Shown here in pieces: positions 55,687 to 64,000 of a stretch of 64,000 bases of DNA (the stretch's first letter is position 1; each line of letters begins with the position of its first letter). The notes under the pieces were generated by a model, which worked only from the letters and a program-made list of their open reading frames with translations, did no database searches and had not been told where the DNA came from. The translations under genes and the position numbers were made by a program. The stretch comes from Sulfurospirillum sp. UCH001. Its GTDB lineage: Bacteria; Campylobacterota; Campylobacteria; Campylobacterales; Sulfurospirillaceae. The stretch lies in contig NZ_AP014723.1 in NCBI RefSeq assembly GCF_001548035.1, forward strand, positions 62,001 to 126,000, read 5' to 3'.

Positions 55687-57027
55687 ATGAAACTTTTTGG
55701 AACAGATGGCGTAAGAGGCAAAGCAGGTAAAAAACTAAGTGCTTTTATGGCAATGCGCTTGGCAATGGCAGCAGGAATCTATTTTCGAAAAAATTCTATT
55801 ACAAATAAAATATTAGTAGGTAAAGATACAAGACGTAGCGGTTATATGATTGAAAATGCCATTGTATCGGGATTAACGGCTGTAGGATATGATGTAAGGC
55901 AAATTGGCCCTATGCCAACACCAGCGATTGCATTTTTAACGGAAGACATGCGTTGTGATGCAGGTATTATGATTAGTGCTTCACATAACCCCTATTTTGA
56001 TAATGGAATTAAATTTTTCGATAGCTTTGGCAATAAATTAGGCGAAAAAGAAGAAGCAGAAATTGAAAAAATCTATTTTGATGATGCACTTATTGAAGCA
56101 AATCAAAAAATAGAATTTGATATAGGTCGTTCTAAAAGAGTTGATGATGTTATTGGACGTTATATTGTACAGATAAAAAATTCATTTCCAAAAACGCTGA
56201 CACTCAAAGGATTACGCATTGTCCTTGATACGGCAAATGGTGCTGCATATAAAGTCGCTCCAACGATTTTCAATGAACTTGGTGCAGATGTTATTATTAT
56301 TAATGATGAGCCAAATGGAAGTAATATTAATCTAAATTGTGGAGCTTTGCATCCTGAAGAATTAGGTGAAGAGGTAAGACGTTTAAGGGCAGATATTGGT
56401 TTTGCTTTTGATGGAGATGCAGATCGTTTAGTTGTTGTAGATGAAAATGGCAATCCAATACACGGTGATAAGCTTTTAGGCAAAATTGCAACCTTTTTAC
56501 AAAGCCAAAACAGACTTCCTAACAAAGGTGTGTGTGTTACTGTTATGAGTAATCAAGCGTTAGAAGATTATTTGGCTAAAACGAGTATAAAAACCTACCG
56601 TTGTGATGTAGGTGATAAAAACGTCTTAGAGTGTTTGTATAAAGAGAAAATAAACTTTGGCGGTGAACAGAGTGGGCACATTATTCTTTCAGATTTTGCT
56701 AAAACAGGAGATGCGTTAGTAGCTGCCCTTGCTGTTATGCACTGTTTGCTCACAGAAAAACAAAAAGTGAGTCAATTATTCAACCCTTTTGAACTTTATC
56801 CTCAATTGCAACAAAATATTAAAATTGATAATAAAATCCCTCTAGATGAACTCAAGGGCTACACTGCTCTTGTCTCAGAATTAGAAGATAAGAAAATTAG
56901 AGTTCTCATTCGCTATTCTGGAACTGAAAATTTATTGCGTATTTTACTTGAAGGACAAGATGAAAAACTGCTTGAAGAGTCCATGGAAAAAACAGTTAAA
57001 TTTTTCAAAAGTGCTTTAAATGAATAA
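55687..57027 (+). CDS. glmM: Phosphoglucosamine mutase
   Basis: This 446-residue phosphohexomutase converts glucosamine-6-phosphate to glucosamine-1-phosphate for UDP-GlcNAc. Motifs: [10 protein letters not shown], phospho-Ser loop [13 protein letters not shown], metal loop DGDADR, sugar loop GEQSGH, phosphate loop [11 protein letters not shown] chose the ATG at 55687 after AGGA, since GTDGVRG follows at residue 5. It overlaps lspA by 8 bases. Confidence 0.97.
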   Translation: MKLFGTDGVRGKAGKKLSAFMAMRLAMAAGIYFRKNSITNKILVGKDTRRSGYMIENAIVSGLTAVGYDVRQIGPMPTPAIAFLTEDMRCDAGIMISASHNPYFDNGIKFFDSFGNKLGEKEEAEIEKIYFDDALIEANQKIEFDIGRSKRVDDVIGRYIVQIKNSFPKTLTLKGLRIVLDTANGAAYKVAPTIFNELGADVIIINDEPNGSNINLNCGALHPEELGEEVRRLRADIGFAFDGDADRLVVVDENGNPIHGDKLLGKIATFLQSQNRLPNKGVCVTVMSNQALEDYLAKTSIKTYRCDVGDKNVLECLYKEKINFGGEQSGHIILSDFAKTGDALVAALAVMHCLLTEKQKVSQLFNPFELYPQLQQNIKIDNKIPLDELKGYTALVSELEDKKIRVLIRYSGTENLLRILLEGQDEKLLEESMEKTVKFFKSALNE

Positions 57028-57466
57028 AAAATGGATGAGTATCGTCACTTCACTCTGTTTCATTTTTTTTGTTGACCAAATGATAAAAGCCTTTTTTTTA
57101 GAAGGTTTCCGTTGGAAAGGTGAATTTTTCTCATTGATATTGACCTACAATAAAGGTGTAGCATTTTCAATGTTTGCTTTCTTGGAAGAGTATCTGAAAT
57201 ATATTCAATTGCTTCTCGTAGGTGGCTTAGGTGCATATTTATTGTTTCATAAAGAAGTACTTCATCTTTATGCACTGCCTATAGGTATTATTGCAGGTGC
57301 TGCTCTTAGCAATATTTATGATCGTTTTATTCACGGTGGAGTTGTTGATTATTTTTTCTGGCATTATGGATTTGAATTTGCTGTTTTCAATTTTGCCGAC
57401 GTAATGATCGATTTTGGTGTATTATTAATTTTATACCGTTCATGGAAAGCACCTAAAGAGGCTTAA
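57020..57466 (+). CDS. lspA: Lipoprotein signal peptidase
   Basis: This 148-residue inner-membrane aspartyl protease cleaves the signal peptides of lipoproteins. It has four transmembrane helices; the catalytic Asp lie in [18 protein letters not shown] and [13 protein letters not shown]. It overlaps glmM, indicating co-translation. Confidence 0.95.
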   Translation: MNKKWMSIVTSLCFIFFVDQMIKAFFLEGFRWKGEFFSLILTYNKGVAFSMFAFLEEYLKYIQLLLVGGLGAYLLFHKEVLHLYALPIGIIAGAALSNIYDRFIHGGVVDYFFWHYGFEFAVFNFADVMIDFGVLLILYRSWKAPKEA

Positions 57467-57500
57467 AAGGTCTATTTTGCCTCTTATGATTTAAAAATTG

Positions 57501-57528
57501 TTGCATTTTTATTTTTTTTTGGTATAAT
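57501..57528 (+). promoter_or_regulatory. Promoter of tRNA-Val / thrS transcript
   Basis: TTGCAT (57501-57506) and TATAAT (57523-57528) are 16 bases apart, with a T-rich spacer, ending 19 bases before the tRNA. Confidence 0.7.
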
Positions 57529-57547
57529 CTCAGCTCTTAAATTGTGT

Positions 57548-57623
57548 GGTCGCGTAGCTCAGTTGGTAGAGCACTACCTTGACATGGTAGTGGTCGGAGG
57601 TTCGAATCCTCTCGTGGCCACCA
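57548..57623 (+). tRNA. tRNA-Val(GAC)
   Basis: This is a 76-base tRNA with acceptor GGTCGCG, anticodon GAC in TTGACAT, T-loop TTCGAAT and encoded CCA. Seven T follow the 3' end directly. thrS starts 54 bases downstream, after a small CTCCC/GGGAG hairpin. Confidence 0.96.
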
Positions 57624-57676
57624 TTTTTTTGTTCTCCCGTCTGTTTGGGAGTTCATACAAGTAAAAGGATCTTATC

Positions 57677-59494
57677 ATGATGAATGATGTTATAGCCTAC
57701 AAAGAAGGCGCTCTCGTCATCGACACCCAAACTGCTGTTGCTTCCTCAAAGACTTACGAAGACAAAATCCTATTTGACAATTCTAAAGATTCCCTTGAAG
57801 TGATTCGTCACTCGTGTGCTCACTTAATGGCTCAGGCGATTAAAGCGTTGTACAAAGATGCACAATTTTTTGTTGGACCAGTTATTGAAGATGGTTTTTA
57901 CTACGATTTTCGTGTCAATGAAAAGATTGGCGATGCTGATCTTAAAGAGATAGAAAAAAAGATGGCAGAACTCGCAAATGCCAAGTTGCCGATTGAAAAA
58001 ATTTATACGACTAAAGCGGCTGTTATCAAACATTTTGAACACGACGATCTTAAGCAAGAAGTATTGCTTAGAATTCCTGATGGTGAAGTTTCCATCTATA
58101 AACAAGGGGATTTTGAGGATTTATGCCGTGGCCCTCATGTTCCAAATACAAAATATCTTCGATTTTTTAAACTGATTAAAGTAGCAGGTGCATATCTTGG
58201 TGGAGATGAGAAACGAGAAATGCTTACTCGCATTTACGGTATCGCGTTTGCAGATAAAGAGAGTCTCAAAGATTATGTTACTATGATTGAAGAGGCAAAA
58301 AAACGAGATCACCGTAAAATTGGCAATGAACTGAAACTCTTTACTTTTGATGATGAAGTAGGGGCGGGTCTTCCTATTTGGTTACCAAATGGTGGAAGAC
58401 TAAGAAGTAAATTAGAACAACTTTTATTTAAAGCACATCGTAAACGTGGTTATCAACCAGTACGTGGACCTGAGATTTTAAAATCAGAGGCATGGAAAGT
58501 TAGTGGTCACTATCAAAATTACGGTGAAAATATGTACTTTACTGTGATTGATGAAGCAGAATACGGTATTAAACCAATGAACTGTTTAGGGCACATTAAA
58601 GTGTTCCAAAATGAGGTCAGAAGTTATCGTGATTTACCACTTAAATTTTTTGAGTATGGTGTTGTACATCGTCATGAAAAAAGTGGTGTTTTACATGGAC
58701 TATTCCGTGTGCGCGAATTTACTCAAGATGATGCACATATTTTCTGTACACCAGATCAAATTAAAGAGAATGTTTTAGAAATTTTAAGTTTTGTCGATTC
58801 TATTATGAAAACGTTTGGATTTAAGTATGAGATGGAAATCTCAACGCGTCCAGAAAAATCAATTGGCGATGAAAAATACTGGGAAGCAGCGACTGAAGGG
58901 CTTAAACGTGCACTGGATGAAAATGGCATTAAGTATGGCATTGATGAAGGTGGCGGAGCGTTCTATGGTCCAAAAATTGATATCAAAATTACTGATGCAT
59001 TGAAGCGAAAATGGCAATGTGGAACTATACAGGTTGATTTTAACCTACCTGAACGTTTTGATATTTCGTATGTTGATGCAAACAATGAACATGCACGTCC
59101 AGTAATGCTCCATCGTGCAATTTTAGGTTCTTTTGAACGCTTTATTGGTATTTTAATTGAACATACTTCTGGTGAGTTCCCATTCTTTATTGCACCAATT
59201 CAAGCAGTGATTGTACCAATTTCAGATGCACATTTGGATTATGCTAAGACATTAGCGAATGAGTTGTTAGCAGAAGGAATTGATGTTGAAATTTCATCTA
59301 AAAATGAAAGTCTCAACAAACGTATTCGTAACGCGGAGACCATGCGTGTACCGATGATTTTAGTGATTGGTGACGCAGAAGTTGAAGAACAAAGCGTTGC
59401 AGTAAGAGATAGAAGAGAAAGAACACAGTATAATTTGACAAAAGAAGCATTACTACTAAAAATGAAGGAGAAACTTAGTGAGGTACACTTTTGA
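57677..59494 (+). CDS. thrS: Threonyl-tRNA synthetase
   Basis: This 605-residue class II synthetase carries a short N-terminal region (reduced compared with the E. coli TGS domain), an editing domain with [11 protein letters not shown], and a catalytic core with zinc ligands in [10 protein letters not shown] and later [13 protein letters not shown] (class II motif 3). The C-terminal domain is an anticodon-binding domain ([11 protein letters not shown]). It begins at paired ATGs. The TGA overlaps the infC TTG start. Confidence 0.96.
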   Translation: MMNDVIAYKEGALVIDTQTAVASSKTYEDKILFDNSKDSLEVIRHSCAHLMAQAIKALYKDAQFFVGPVIEDGFYYDFRVNEKIGDADLKEIEKKMAELANAKLPIEKIYTTKAAVIKHFEHDDLKQEVLLRIPDGEVSIYKQGDFEDLCRGPHVPNTKYLRFFKLIKVAGAYLGGDEKREMLTRIYGIAFADKESLKDYVTMIEEAKKRDHRKIGNELKLFTFDDEVGAGLPIWLPNGGRLRSKLEQLLFKAHRKRGYQPVRGPEILKSEAWKVSGHYQNYGENMYFTVIDEAEYGIKPMNCLGHIKVFQNEVRSYRDLPLKFFEYGVVHRHEKSGVLHGLFRVREFTQDDAHIFCTPDQIKENVLEILSFVDSIMKTFGFKYEMEISTRPEKSIGDEKYWEAATEGLKRALDENGIKYGIDEGGGAFYGPKIDIKITDALKRKWQCGTIQVDFNLPERFDISYVDANNEHARPVMLHRAILGSFERFIGILIEHTSGEFPFFIAPIQAVIVPISDAHLDYAKTLANELLAEGIDVEISSKNESLNKRIRNAETMRVPMILVIGDAEVEEQSVAVRDRRERTQYNLTKEALLLKMKEKLSEVHF

Positions 59495-60006
59495 GTAAAG
59501 AGAAAGACGTTATTTTAAATGACGAAATCAGGGCAGCTGAGGTAAGATGTGTTGGTGATGATGGCACACAATATGGCATCATTTCCAGAAGTGAGGCTCT
59601 TGCAAAAGCAGATGAGCTAGGATTAGATCTCGTTTTAATTGCACCTGATGCGAAGCCACCAGTTTGTAAAATTATGAACTATGGCAAGTTTAAGTACCAG
59701 CAAGAAAAGAAGTTAAAAGAGGCACGTAAAAATCAGAAAATTATTGAGATTAAAGAGATCAAGCTTTCTGTGAAAATTGCTGCCAATGATATTAACTACA
59801 AAGTCAAGCATGCTAGAGAGTTTTTGGAAGAAGGAAAACATGTACGTTTTAGAGTCTTTTTAAAAGGTCGTGAGATGTCTAATCCAGAGATTGGAGAGCA
59901 AGTGTTAGAGAGCCTTTGGCCGATGTTAGAAGATATTGCTGAGCGTGAAAAAACACCAAAGCTTGAAGGACGTTATATCAATATGCTGGTAACGCCTAAA
60001 AAATAA
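59491..60006 (+). CDS. infC: Translation initiation factor IF-3
   Basis: This 171-residue factor has the N domain ([32 protein letters not shown]), a basic linker helix and a C domain ([22 protein letters not shown]-type loop). The start is TTG at 59491 in a TTGA overlap with the thrS stop, with AAGGAG 20 bases upstream. Non-AUG starts are typical of infC, because IF-3 discriminates against them and so limits its own synthesis. Confidence 0.96.
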   Translation: MSKEKDVILNDEIRAAEVRCVGDDGTQYGIISRSEALAKADELGLDLVLIAPDAKPPVCKIMNYGKFKYQQEKKLKEARKNQKIIEIKEIKLSVKIAANDINYKVKHAREFLEEGKHVRFRVFLKGREMSNPEIGEQVLESLWPMLEDIAEREKTPKLEGRYINMLVTPKK

Positions 60007-60040
60007 CCTGAAGTTTTCAGAACCTTTCACTAGTTTTAAT

Positions 60041-60100
60041 CCCCTCTAAGGAAAATTAAGCTATTATAGCCATTTTCTAATGCTAGAGGGGTCTTCCCCT
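60041..60100 (+). promoter_or_regulatory. Structured infC-rpmI intergenic leader with two exclusive hairpins
   Basis: A long hairpin pairs CCCCTCTA (60041-60048) with TAGAGGGG (60084-60091), then GAAAAT with ATTTTC and GCTA with TAGC. Its 3' strand can instead form AGGGG-TCTT-CCCCT (60087-60100). The two folds exclude each other, as expected of an attenuator or r-protein-responsive leader. In E. coli, L20 represses this operon by binding the infC-rpmI region. Confidence 0.55.
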
Positions 60101-60133
60101 GTTTAGATTTTAGAATAAATACAAGGAGTAAGC

Positions 60134-60328
60134 ATGCCGAAAATGAAAACGGTACGCGGTGCAGCTAAACGTTTTAGATGTGCAAAGAATAAGATCAAAA
60201 GAGGGGCAGCCTTCAGAAGTCATATTCTTACTAAAAAACCAACGAAAAGAATGCGTGGTTTGAAAGTCGCTAAAACAGTTGATGCACGCGATGAGAAGTC
60301 CGTTAAATTAATGCTTTGTAAAGCGTAA
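60134..60328 (+). CDS. rpmI: 50S ribosomal protein L35
   Basis: This 64-residue basic protein has the L35 start [14 protein letters not shown] and the [14 protein letters not shown] motif. The ribosome site is AAGGAG. Confidence 0.97.
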   Translation: MPKMKTVRGAAKRFRCAKNKIKRGAAFRSHILTKKPTKRMRGLKVAKTVDARDEKSVKLMLCKA

Positions 60329-60376
60329 TTTAAAAAGAGTTTTTGACAAGAGTCATTCACCCTACATGTAATGTTC

Positions 60377-60408
60377 CCCTCATAATGAGGGCAAGTTCCC
60401 CAGCGGGA
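60377..60408 (+). promoter_or_regulatory. Two small hairpins between rpmI and rplT
   Basis: CCCTCA pairs with TGAGGG (60377-60391), and TCCC with GGGA around CAGC (60397-60408), in the 114-base rpmI-rplT spacer. Possible L20 binding or processing site. Confidence 0.35.
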
Positions 60409-60442
60409 CACCGACATTGATTTATTTGGTCAAGGAGACACC

Positions 60443-60796
60443 ATGGCAAGAGTAAAAACAGGTATCGTCAGAAGAAGACGTCACAAGAAAATTTTAAAGA
60501 TGGCTAGAGGCTTCTTTAGTGGAAGAAGAAAACACTTTAGAAAAGCAAAAGAGCAATTAGAGAGAAGTTTAGTTTACGCATTCCGTGATAGAAGACAAAA
60601 GAAAAGAGATTTTAGAAGACTTTGGATTACACGTATCAATGCAGCATGTAGACTTAACGACATCAGCTATTCACGTTTCATTAATGCTCTAAACAAAGCA
60701 AACATCGATTTAGATAGAAAAATTCTTGCTGATATGGCGATGAATGACCCTGAAGCATTTGCAACTGTTGTAAAACAAGCAAAAGCAGCGCTTTAA
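60443..60796 (+). CDS. rplT: 50S ribosomal protein L20
   Basis: This 117-residue basic protein starts [15 protein letters not shown] and has the [14 protein letters not shown] motif in its C-terminal domain, the part that in E. coli binds its own mRNA. The ribosome site is AAGGAGA. Confidence 0.97.
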   Translation: MARVKTGIVRRRRHKKILKMARGFFSGRRKHFRKAKEQLERSLVYAFRDRRQKKRDFRRLWITRINAACRLNDISYSRFINALNKANIDLDRKILADMAMNDPEAFATVVKQAKAAL

Positions 60797-60808
60797 TAAT
60801 ATCCCTTA

Positions 60809-60834
60809 GCATGATGATTTAACAATCATCATGC
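60809..60834 (+). terminator. Terminator of the thrS-infC-rpmI-rplT operon
   Basis: GCATGATGATT pairs with AATCATCATGC around TAAC, followed by a T-rich stretch. Confidence 0.75.
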
Positions 60835-60940
60835 AACTTTTCTACATTATTTCTTTCCGTTTTAAAATATATCCAATATATATGTAATTTTATGTATATT
60901 TAAGTAGTATCAAAATAGAAGATTTGTAATTTGTAAGATA

Positions 60941-60969
60941 TGTGCAAGAAGATTCTTTCTTCTTGCACA
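60941..60969 (-). terminator. Terminator of the ccoG transcript
   Basis: TGTGCAAGAAG pairs with CTTCTTGCACA around 7 bases, nine bases beyond the ccoG stop on the minus strand. Confidence 0.7.
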
Positions 60970-60977
60970 TTAATATT

Positions 60978-62348
60978 TTATGGTTGAATATCACTTTTTT
61001 TAGGATAGATAAAAATTGTTTGACGATCAACAATAATTTTATCTTTTGCATCTGTAGCAAAAGCCTTAATAGTAATCGGAAGATCTTCGCCTTCTACTTT
61101 AAGCTCTTTTGGAATAGAAGAAAGAATGACTACTTTTTTTACTTTTTCTCCTGCTTTTAGTAAGAAAGGCTCATTTGGCTTATCAATTTTTATATCGTTA
61201 TTTGAGACTTCAAAGTAATAAAGGTGATCTTTTGTATCGGTATTTTGGAATAAGAAAGTATATACATTCTCAACAGTTTTGCCATCATCAGCCATTTTAT
61301 ATAATTGACTTGTACGATTAATGTTCAAAAGCATATATTCTTTTTGAGTTCCCATTGCAAAAAGACCAATGAGCGCTATGGTCAGGGCAACCATATAAGC
61401 GATTGTTCTGAAACGAAAATATTCTGTTGGTGTTCCTTTTTCTGCTGCATTTGAACTTGTCCACGTAATCAATGAAGGTTTACCAAGTTTTTCCATAACA
61501 GGAGTACATGCATCGGCACATTCTAAACAGTTAATACATTCTAATTGCATACCTTTACGAATATCGATATGTGTAGGGCATACACGAACACAAGCTTCAC
61601 AACCTGTACAGTCATCTGTTGCTAGAGGAGGTTTACTACCAAGTTTTACACCTTTAGCATCGTAGATTTTACCTCCGCGTTTTTCATCATAGATCGTTTG
61701 AATAGTGTTTTCATCGAAAAGTGCAGATTGTATACGTGCATAAGGGCAAATATAAACACAAAAATTTTCTTTCAGCGAAACAATGTCATAGACTAAAAAG
61801 CCAGTAATACAAATCAAAAAGCCATACATTACACTGTTTTCAAGAGGATCTTTTAGATAAACAAAAAAATCTTCAGGCGGAATGAAATACCATAAGAAGT
61901 TAGATGCTGCTAGAAAGGCCAATGCTGCCCAAATAAGAACAGCAAGAACACGTTTACCTAGTTGACCATCTTCTGGTTCTTTCTGTTTATTATTGATGCT
62001 TTTACGAATTCTTAAAAGTTTAGTTTGAATAAGATCACGAAAAATGACTCTAAAGATTGTTTGCGGGCATGACCATCCACACCAAACGCGACCACCAAGT
62101 GTCGTAATAAAAAAGATACTTAAGAAAAAGAGCATAATGACAAAAGGCATTAAATAGAGCTCTTGCATATCAAAGGTTGTGAAAAGAAGATGGAGCTGTT
62201 TTTTATCAAAACTGAGTAAAAAGAAATGATTTCCTTCGATACGAATAAATGGCAATATAAGAGCAATAAGCGTAATAATGCCAAAACTAATGTAACGTTT
62301 CGGCCTATAATAAGTAGGCTGAACAGAACAATTGCTATTACAATTCAT
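60978..62348 (-). CDS. ccoG: Cytochrome c oxidase accessory protein CcoG (FixG)
   Basis: This 456-residue membrane-bound iron-sulfur protein has five or so transmembrane helices, a WCGWSCPQT motif, a YICPYAR motif and two [4Fe-4S] clusters (CTGCEACVRVCP and CINCLECADACTP), ending in an Ig-like periplasmic domain. In other bacteria CcoG assists copper delivery for cbb3 oxidase assembly. The ccoNOPQ genes are not in this window. It overlaps the upstream recombinase-like gene by 11 bases. Confidence 0.93.
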   Translation of the reverse strand: MNCNSNCSVQPTYYRPKRYISFGIITLIALILPFIRIEGNHFFLLSFDKKQLHLLFTTFDMQELYLMPFVIMLFFLSIFFITTLGGRVWCGWSCPQTIFRVIFRDLIQTKLLRIRKSINNKQKEPEDGQLGKRVLAVLIWAALAFLAASNFLWYFIPPEDFFVYLKDPLENSVMYGFLICITGFLVYDIVSLKENFCVYICPYARIQSALFDENTIQTIYDEKRGGKIYDAKGVKLGSKPPLATDDCTGCEACVRVCPTHIDIRKGMQLECINCLECADACTPVMEKLGKPSLITWTSSNAAEKGTPTEYFRFRTIAYMVALTIALIGLFAMGTQKEYMLLNINRTSQLYKMADDGKTVENVYTFLFQNTDTKDHLYYFEVSNNDIKIDKPNEPFLLKAGEKVKKVVILSSIPKELKVEGEDLPITIKAFATDAKDKIIVDRQTIFIYPKKSDIQP

Positions 62349-63036
62349 GATGTATTCCTTCTATATGATCTGTTGGTTGTTTAATGAGTGAGCACTCTTT
62401 TGCAACATTAGATTTAGTAGTTATTAATGGTTGTTTATGAGTCGATTGAAGTAGATTGATTTTTGCTTTGACAAGCTCTTTAAGGCCTCTTGAGTTGACG
62501 TAATCTTTTAAAGAAGTACGACTGACTTGTAATATTTTCGCTATTTCACTGATAGAAGTGCGATTTTCAAGAAACTCAATAATTTGAGGACGATAGGCAT
62601 CAAATTTTGATTTTGACATTCGCCCTTTAGGTCTTCCTTGTGCTTTTTCTTTATCTAACTTTTTGTTCAATTCTCTTTGTTTGACAAGAAGTTCAAGAAG
62701 CACTAGTGGTTTTGATTCAACATGAATGCAGACGTTGACATCAGCAATATGAACCGAAATAGAACGTTTGAGTAAACATTCAAAGACTTTAACTAACTCT
62801 TCAACATTGTTTGAAAACGTAAGAAGATCAAAGATAATCACATGATCATGTTTTGAAAGAGATCGTAGAAAACCTTTAAATTCTTTGCGCTCTTCAAGTT
62901 CAAGCGTAGGATCAGAGTTTTCAATCTCTGTCGTATCTATCTTGAGATCATGATGATGTGCGTATTTTAAAATCTGTTTCTGCTGAACGATGATTGGAGC
63001 ATTATCGCTTCTGCTTTTTAAAAGGACAATATTCAT
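62338..63036 (-). CDS. Serine-recombinase-like DNA-binding protein with degenerate active site (probable regulator)
   Basis: This 232-residue protein has an N-terminal resolvase/invertase fold and a C-terminal Hin-type helix-turn-helix (residues 148-186, ISEIAKILQVSRTSLKDYV) with a basic GRPKGRMSKSK linker. The catalytic L-D-R-L-G-R-S motif is replaced by LLTFSNN at 71-77, and the N-terminal R-V-S is KSRSD, so it should not recombine DNA. It is co-transcribed with ccoG and has an inverted repeat over its own promoter, suggesting an autoregulated transcription factor for ccoG or respiratory genes. Confidence 0.8.
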   Translation of the reverse strand: MNIVLLKSRSDNAPIIVQQKQILKYAHHHDLKIDTTEIENSDPTLELEERKEFKGFLRSLSKHDHVIIFDLLTFSNNVEELVKVFECLLKRSISVHIADVNVCIHVESKPLVLLELLVKQRELNKKLDKEKAQGRPKGRMSKSKFDAYRPQIIEFLENRTSISEIAKILQVSRTSLKDYVNSRGLKELVKAKINLLQSTHKQPLITTKSNVAKECSLIKQPTDHIEGIHHEL

Positions 63037-63071
63037 AAAAATGTCACCTTTTTATCATTTTGATAAATAGA

Positions 63072-63127
63072 AGTATACAGATATTGACGTAGAAAGTCAA
63101 TATTAAATTACATTTTTACGTCAATAT
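63072..63127 (-). promoter_or_regulatory. Promoter and palindromic operator of the recombinase-like regulator
   Basis: On the minus strand, TTGACT (63095-63100) and TATACT (63072-63077) form a -35/-10 pair with 17-bp spacing. An 11-bp perfect inverted repeat, ATATTGACGTA (63081-63091) and TACGTCAATAT (63117-63127), has one arm in the spacer and the other upstream of -35. A third half-site (AGTCAATAT) overlaps -35. Confidence 0.7.
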
Positions 63128-63199
63128 GAGTAAATAAAGCTTATACAGTAAAGAAGTAGTCATACTTTTTAAGCTAATATGTAAAAGGAGTTAGGTACA

Positions 63200-63211
63200 A
63201 TGCATGCCTAA
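63200..63211 (+). other. Three-codon leader frame upstream of rpsU
   Basis: AAGGAG is followed nine bases later by ATG CAT GCC TAA, ending 27 bases before the rpsU ATG. It could be a translated leader or simply chance. Confidence 0.3.
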
Positions 63212-63238
63212 ATTCATCAGAAAGGTGGTGGATAGAGT

Positions 63239-63451
63239 ATGCCAGGAATTAAAGTACATCCTAACGATTCATTTGATGAAGCGTATAGAAAGTTTAAAAA
63301 ACAAGTTGATCGTAACCTAGTTGTAACGGAAGTGCGTGCAAGACGTTTCTATGAAACAGCAACAGAAAAACGCAAAAAAGATAAAATTAGTGCGCGCAAA
63401 AAACAGTTGAAAAGACTTTATATGCTTCGCCGTTACGAGTCGAGACTCTAA
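63239..63451 (+). CDS. rpsU: 30S ribosomal protein S21
   Basis: This 70-residue basic protein has the S21 start [20 protein letters not shown] and closing RRYESRL. The ribosome site is GGTGG. Confidence 0.96.
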   Translation: MPGIKVHPNDSFDEAYRKFKKQVDRNLVVTEVRARRFYETATEKRKKDKISARKKQLKRLYMLRRYESRL

Positions 63452-63459
63452 CACACACG

Positions 63460-63487
63460 GCCAAGAAGTTAGCTTCTTGGCTTTTCT
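63460..63487 (+). terminator. Rho-independent terminator of rpsU
   Basis: GCCAAGAAG pairs with CTTCTTGGC around TTAG, followed by TTTTCTT. Confidence 0.9.
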
Positions 63488-63585
63488 TCTTAACCCCTCA
63501 AAAAACTTTCTCAAAATAAACTAATCAAAGCTGTGATAACATAAGAGCAAATATATTTCTCTTTGTTAGCAAAAAGGGTCACAAG

Positions 63586-64000
63586 ATGGATAAAAAACTA
63601 ACGGTTATTGAGGCGGCAAAACTTTTAGGTGTGAGTAAAGAGGCTATCTACAATCGTTTGCGAAGAGGCTCCTTACAAAGTGTTATCGAGAATGGTGTCA
63701 AGTACATTTTACTAACAAAAAGCAGTCTAAAAGAAGGACCATCTGCACGCAAAATTGAACATGCTACCAATGAAAGTGCTTATGTAGAACTCTTAAAGAT
63801 TCAGCTTGAAGAGATGAAGCTAAAGAATGAAAAATTAGAAGCAGACAAAGAGCGTCTCATTGCCGATAAAGAACGTCTACTCATTGAATCTAAAGAAAAA
63901 ATAGAGATGATTTATAAAGAAAGAGATGAACAGCTTAAAGCGATTTTGTCACTTGCAAATAGACAAATAACACATACCAATAGTGAGACGATGACATCTT
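63586..64000 (+). CDS. HTH and coiled-coil DNA-binding protein (truncated by window end)
   Basis: The frame is open from the ATG at 63586 (after AAAAGGG) to the window edge, 138 residues. Residues 5-50 form an excisionase/MerR-type helix-turn-helix (LTVIEAAKLLGVSKEAIYNRL) with a wing. Residues 65-125 form a charged coiled coil with a short internal repeat (ADKERL twice). The fold suggests a DNA-binding oligomer. The biological role is unknown. Confidence 0.7.
   Translation, partial: MDKKLTVIEAAKLLGVSKEAIYNRLRRGSLQSVIENGVKYILLTKSSLKEGPSARKIEHATNESAYVELLKIQLEEMKLKNEKLEADKERLIADKERLLIESKEKIEMIYKERDEQLKAILSLANRQITHTNSETMTS

Noticed and set aside
57632-57651. T-box or attenuator upstream of thrS
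   Set aside because: Only a 5-bp CTCCC/GGGAG hairpin is present, with no T-box motif or terminator/antiterminator pair.

Overview
The window looks like chromosome from a low-GC member of the Campylobacterota (Epsilonproteobacteria), most likely a Sulfurospirillum-type organism. This genus-level call is inference. It rests on the combination of an RNase J with a long basic N-terminal tail, a free-standing FlhB C-terminal protein (FlhX) behind a FliK-like gene, CcoG, a formate dehydrogenase catalytic subunit, class Ia plus class III ribonucleotide reductases, and dense operons with many 1-50 nt gene overlaps. No rRNA, CRISPR array or insertion sequence was found.

Layout. 1-4626: membrane and lipoprotein genes, a YqiA-like esterase, and a Cys-type formate dehydrogenase preceded by a small companion gene. 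4657-16172: an 11.5-kb integrative element inserted at the 3' end of tRNA-Ser(UGA), bounded by a 22-bp direct repeat. It carries a fused 5-methylcytosine/N6-adenine methyltransferase with an HNH nuclease, a second D12-class methyltransferase, an iteron-like repeat array, a small possible ssDNA-binding protein, a 54-aa membrane protein, an FtsK-like translocase, a composite hairpin, an HUH-type replication initiator and a tyrosine integrase. 16154-16555: tRNA-Ser, -Cys, -Leu and -Gly on the minus strand. 16684-28103: ilvD, marC, a chemoreceptor, galU, pyrG-recJ, pcm, a nitrilase-family gene and nrdB. 28231-35805: nrdD with its glycyl-radical domain encoded by a separate small gene, nrdG, a racemase, nrdA and purB. 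35924-57466: housekeeping operons (RNA modification, RNase J, KDO synthesis, rarA, FliK-like/flhX, purM, coaE-dapF, prfA, rpsT, a K+ channel, glmM-lspA) with two exact parS-type 16-mers. 57548-60834: tRNA-Val, thrS, infC, rpmI, rplT with structured leaders. 60978-64000: ccoG, a catalytically dead serine-recombinase-like regulator with a palindromic operator over its own promoter, rpsU, and a truncated HTH/coiled-coil gene.

Four results stand out. (1) The integrase reading frame in the integrated element has no usable start. Joining the element's two ends across the att core fuses it in frame to a start codon and Shine-Dalgarno sequence at the opposite end of the element, so the gene should be complete only in the excised circle. 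(2) The class III ribonucleotide reductase is split: the 54-aa gene overlapping the nrdD stop carries the radical glycine and the fourth zinc-site cysteine. (3) A recombinase-fold protein lacking the catalytic residues is co-transcribed with ccoG and has an inverted repeat spanning its -35/-10 region. (4) The element's Int + HUH Rep + FtsK-translocase gene set, without type IV secretion genes, resembles the actinomycete AICE strategy.

All functional names are inferred from protein motifs and context. No database search was possible.
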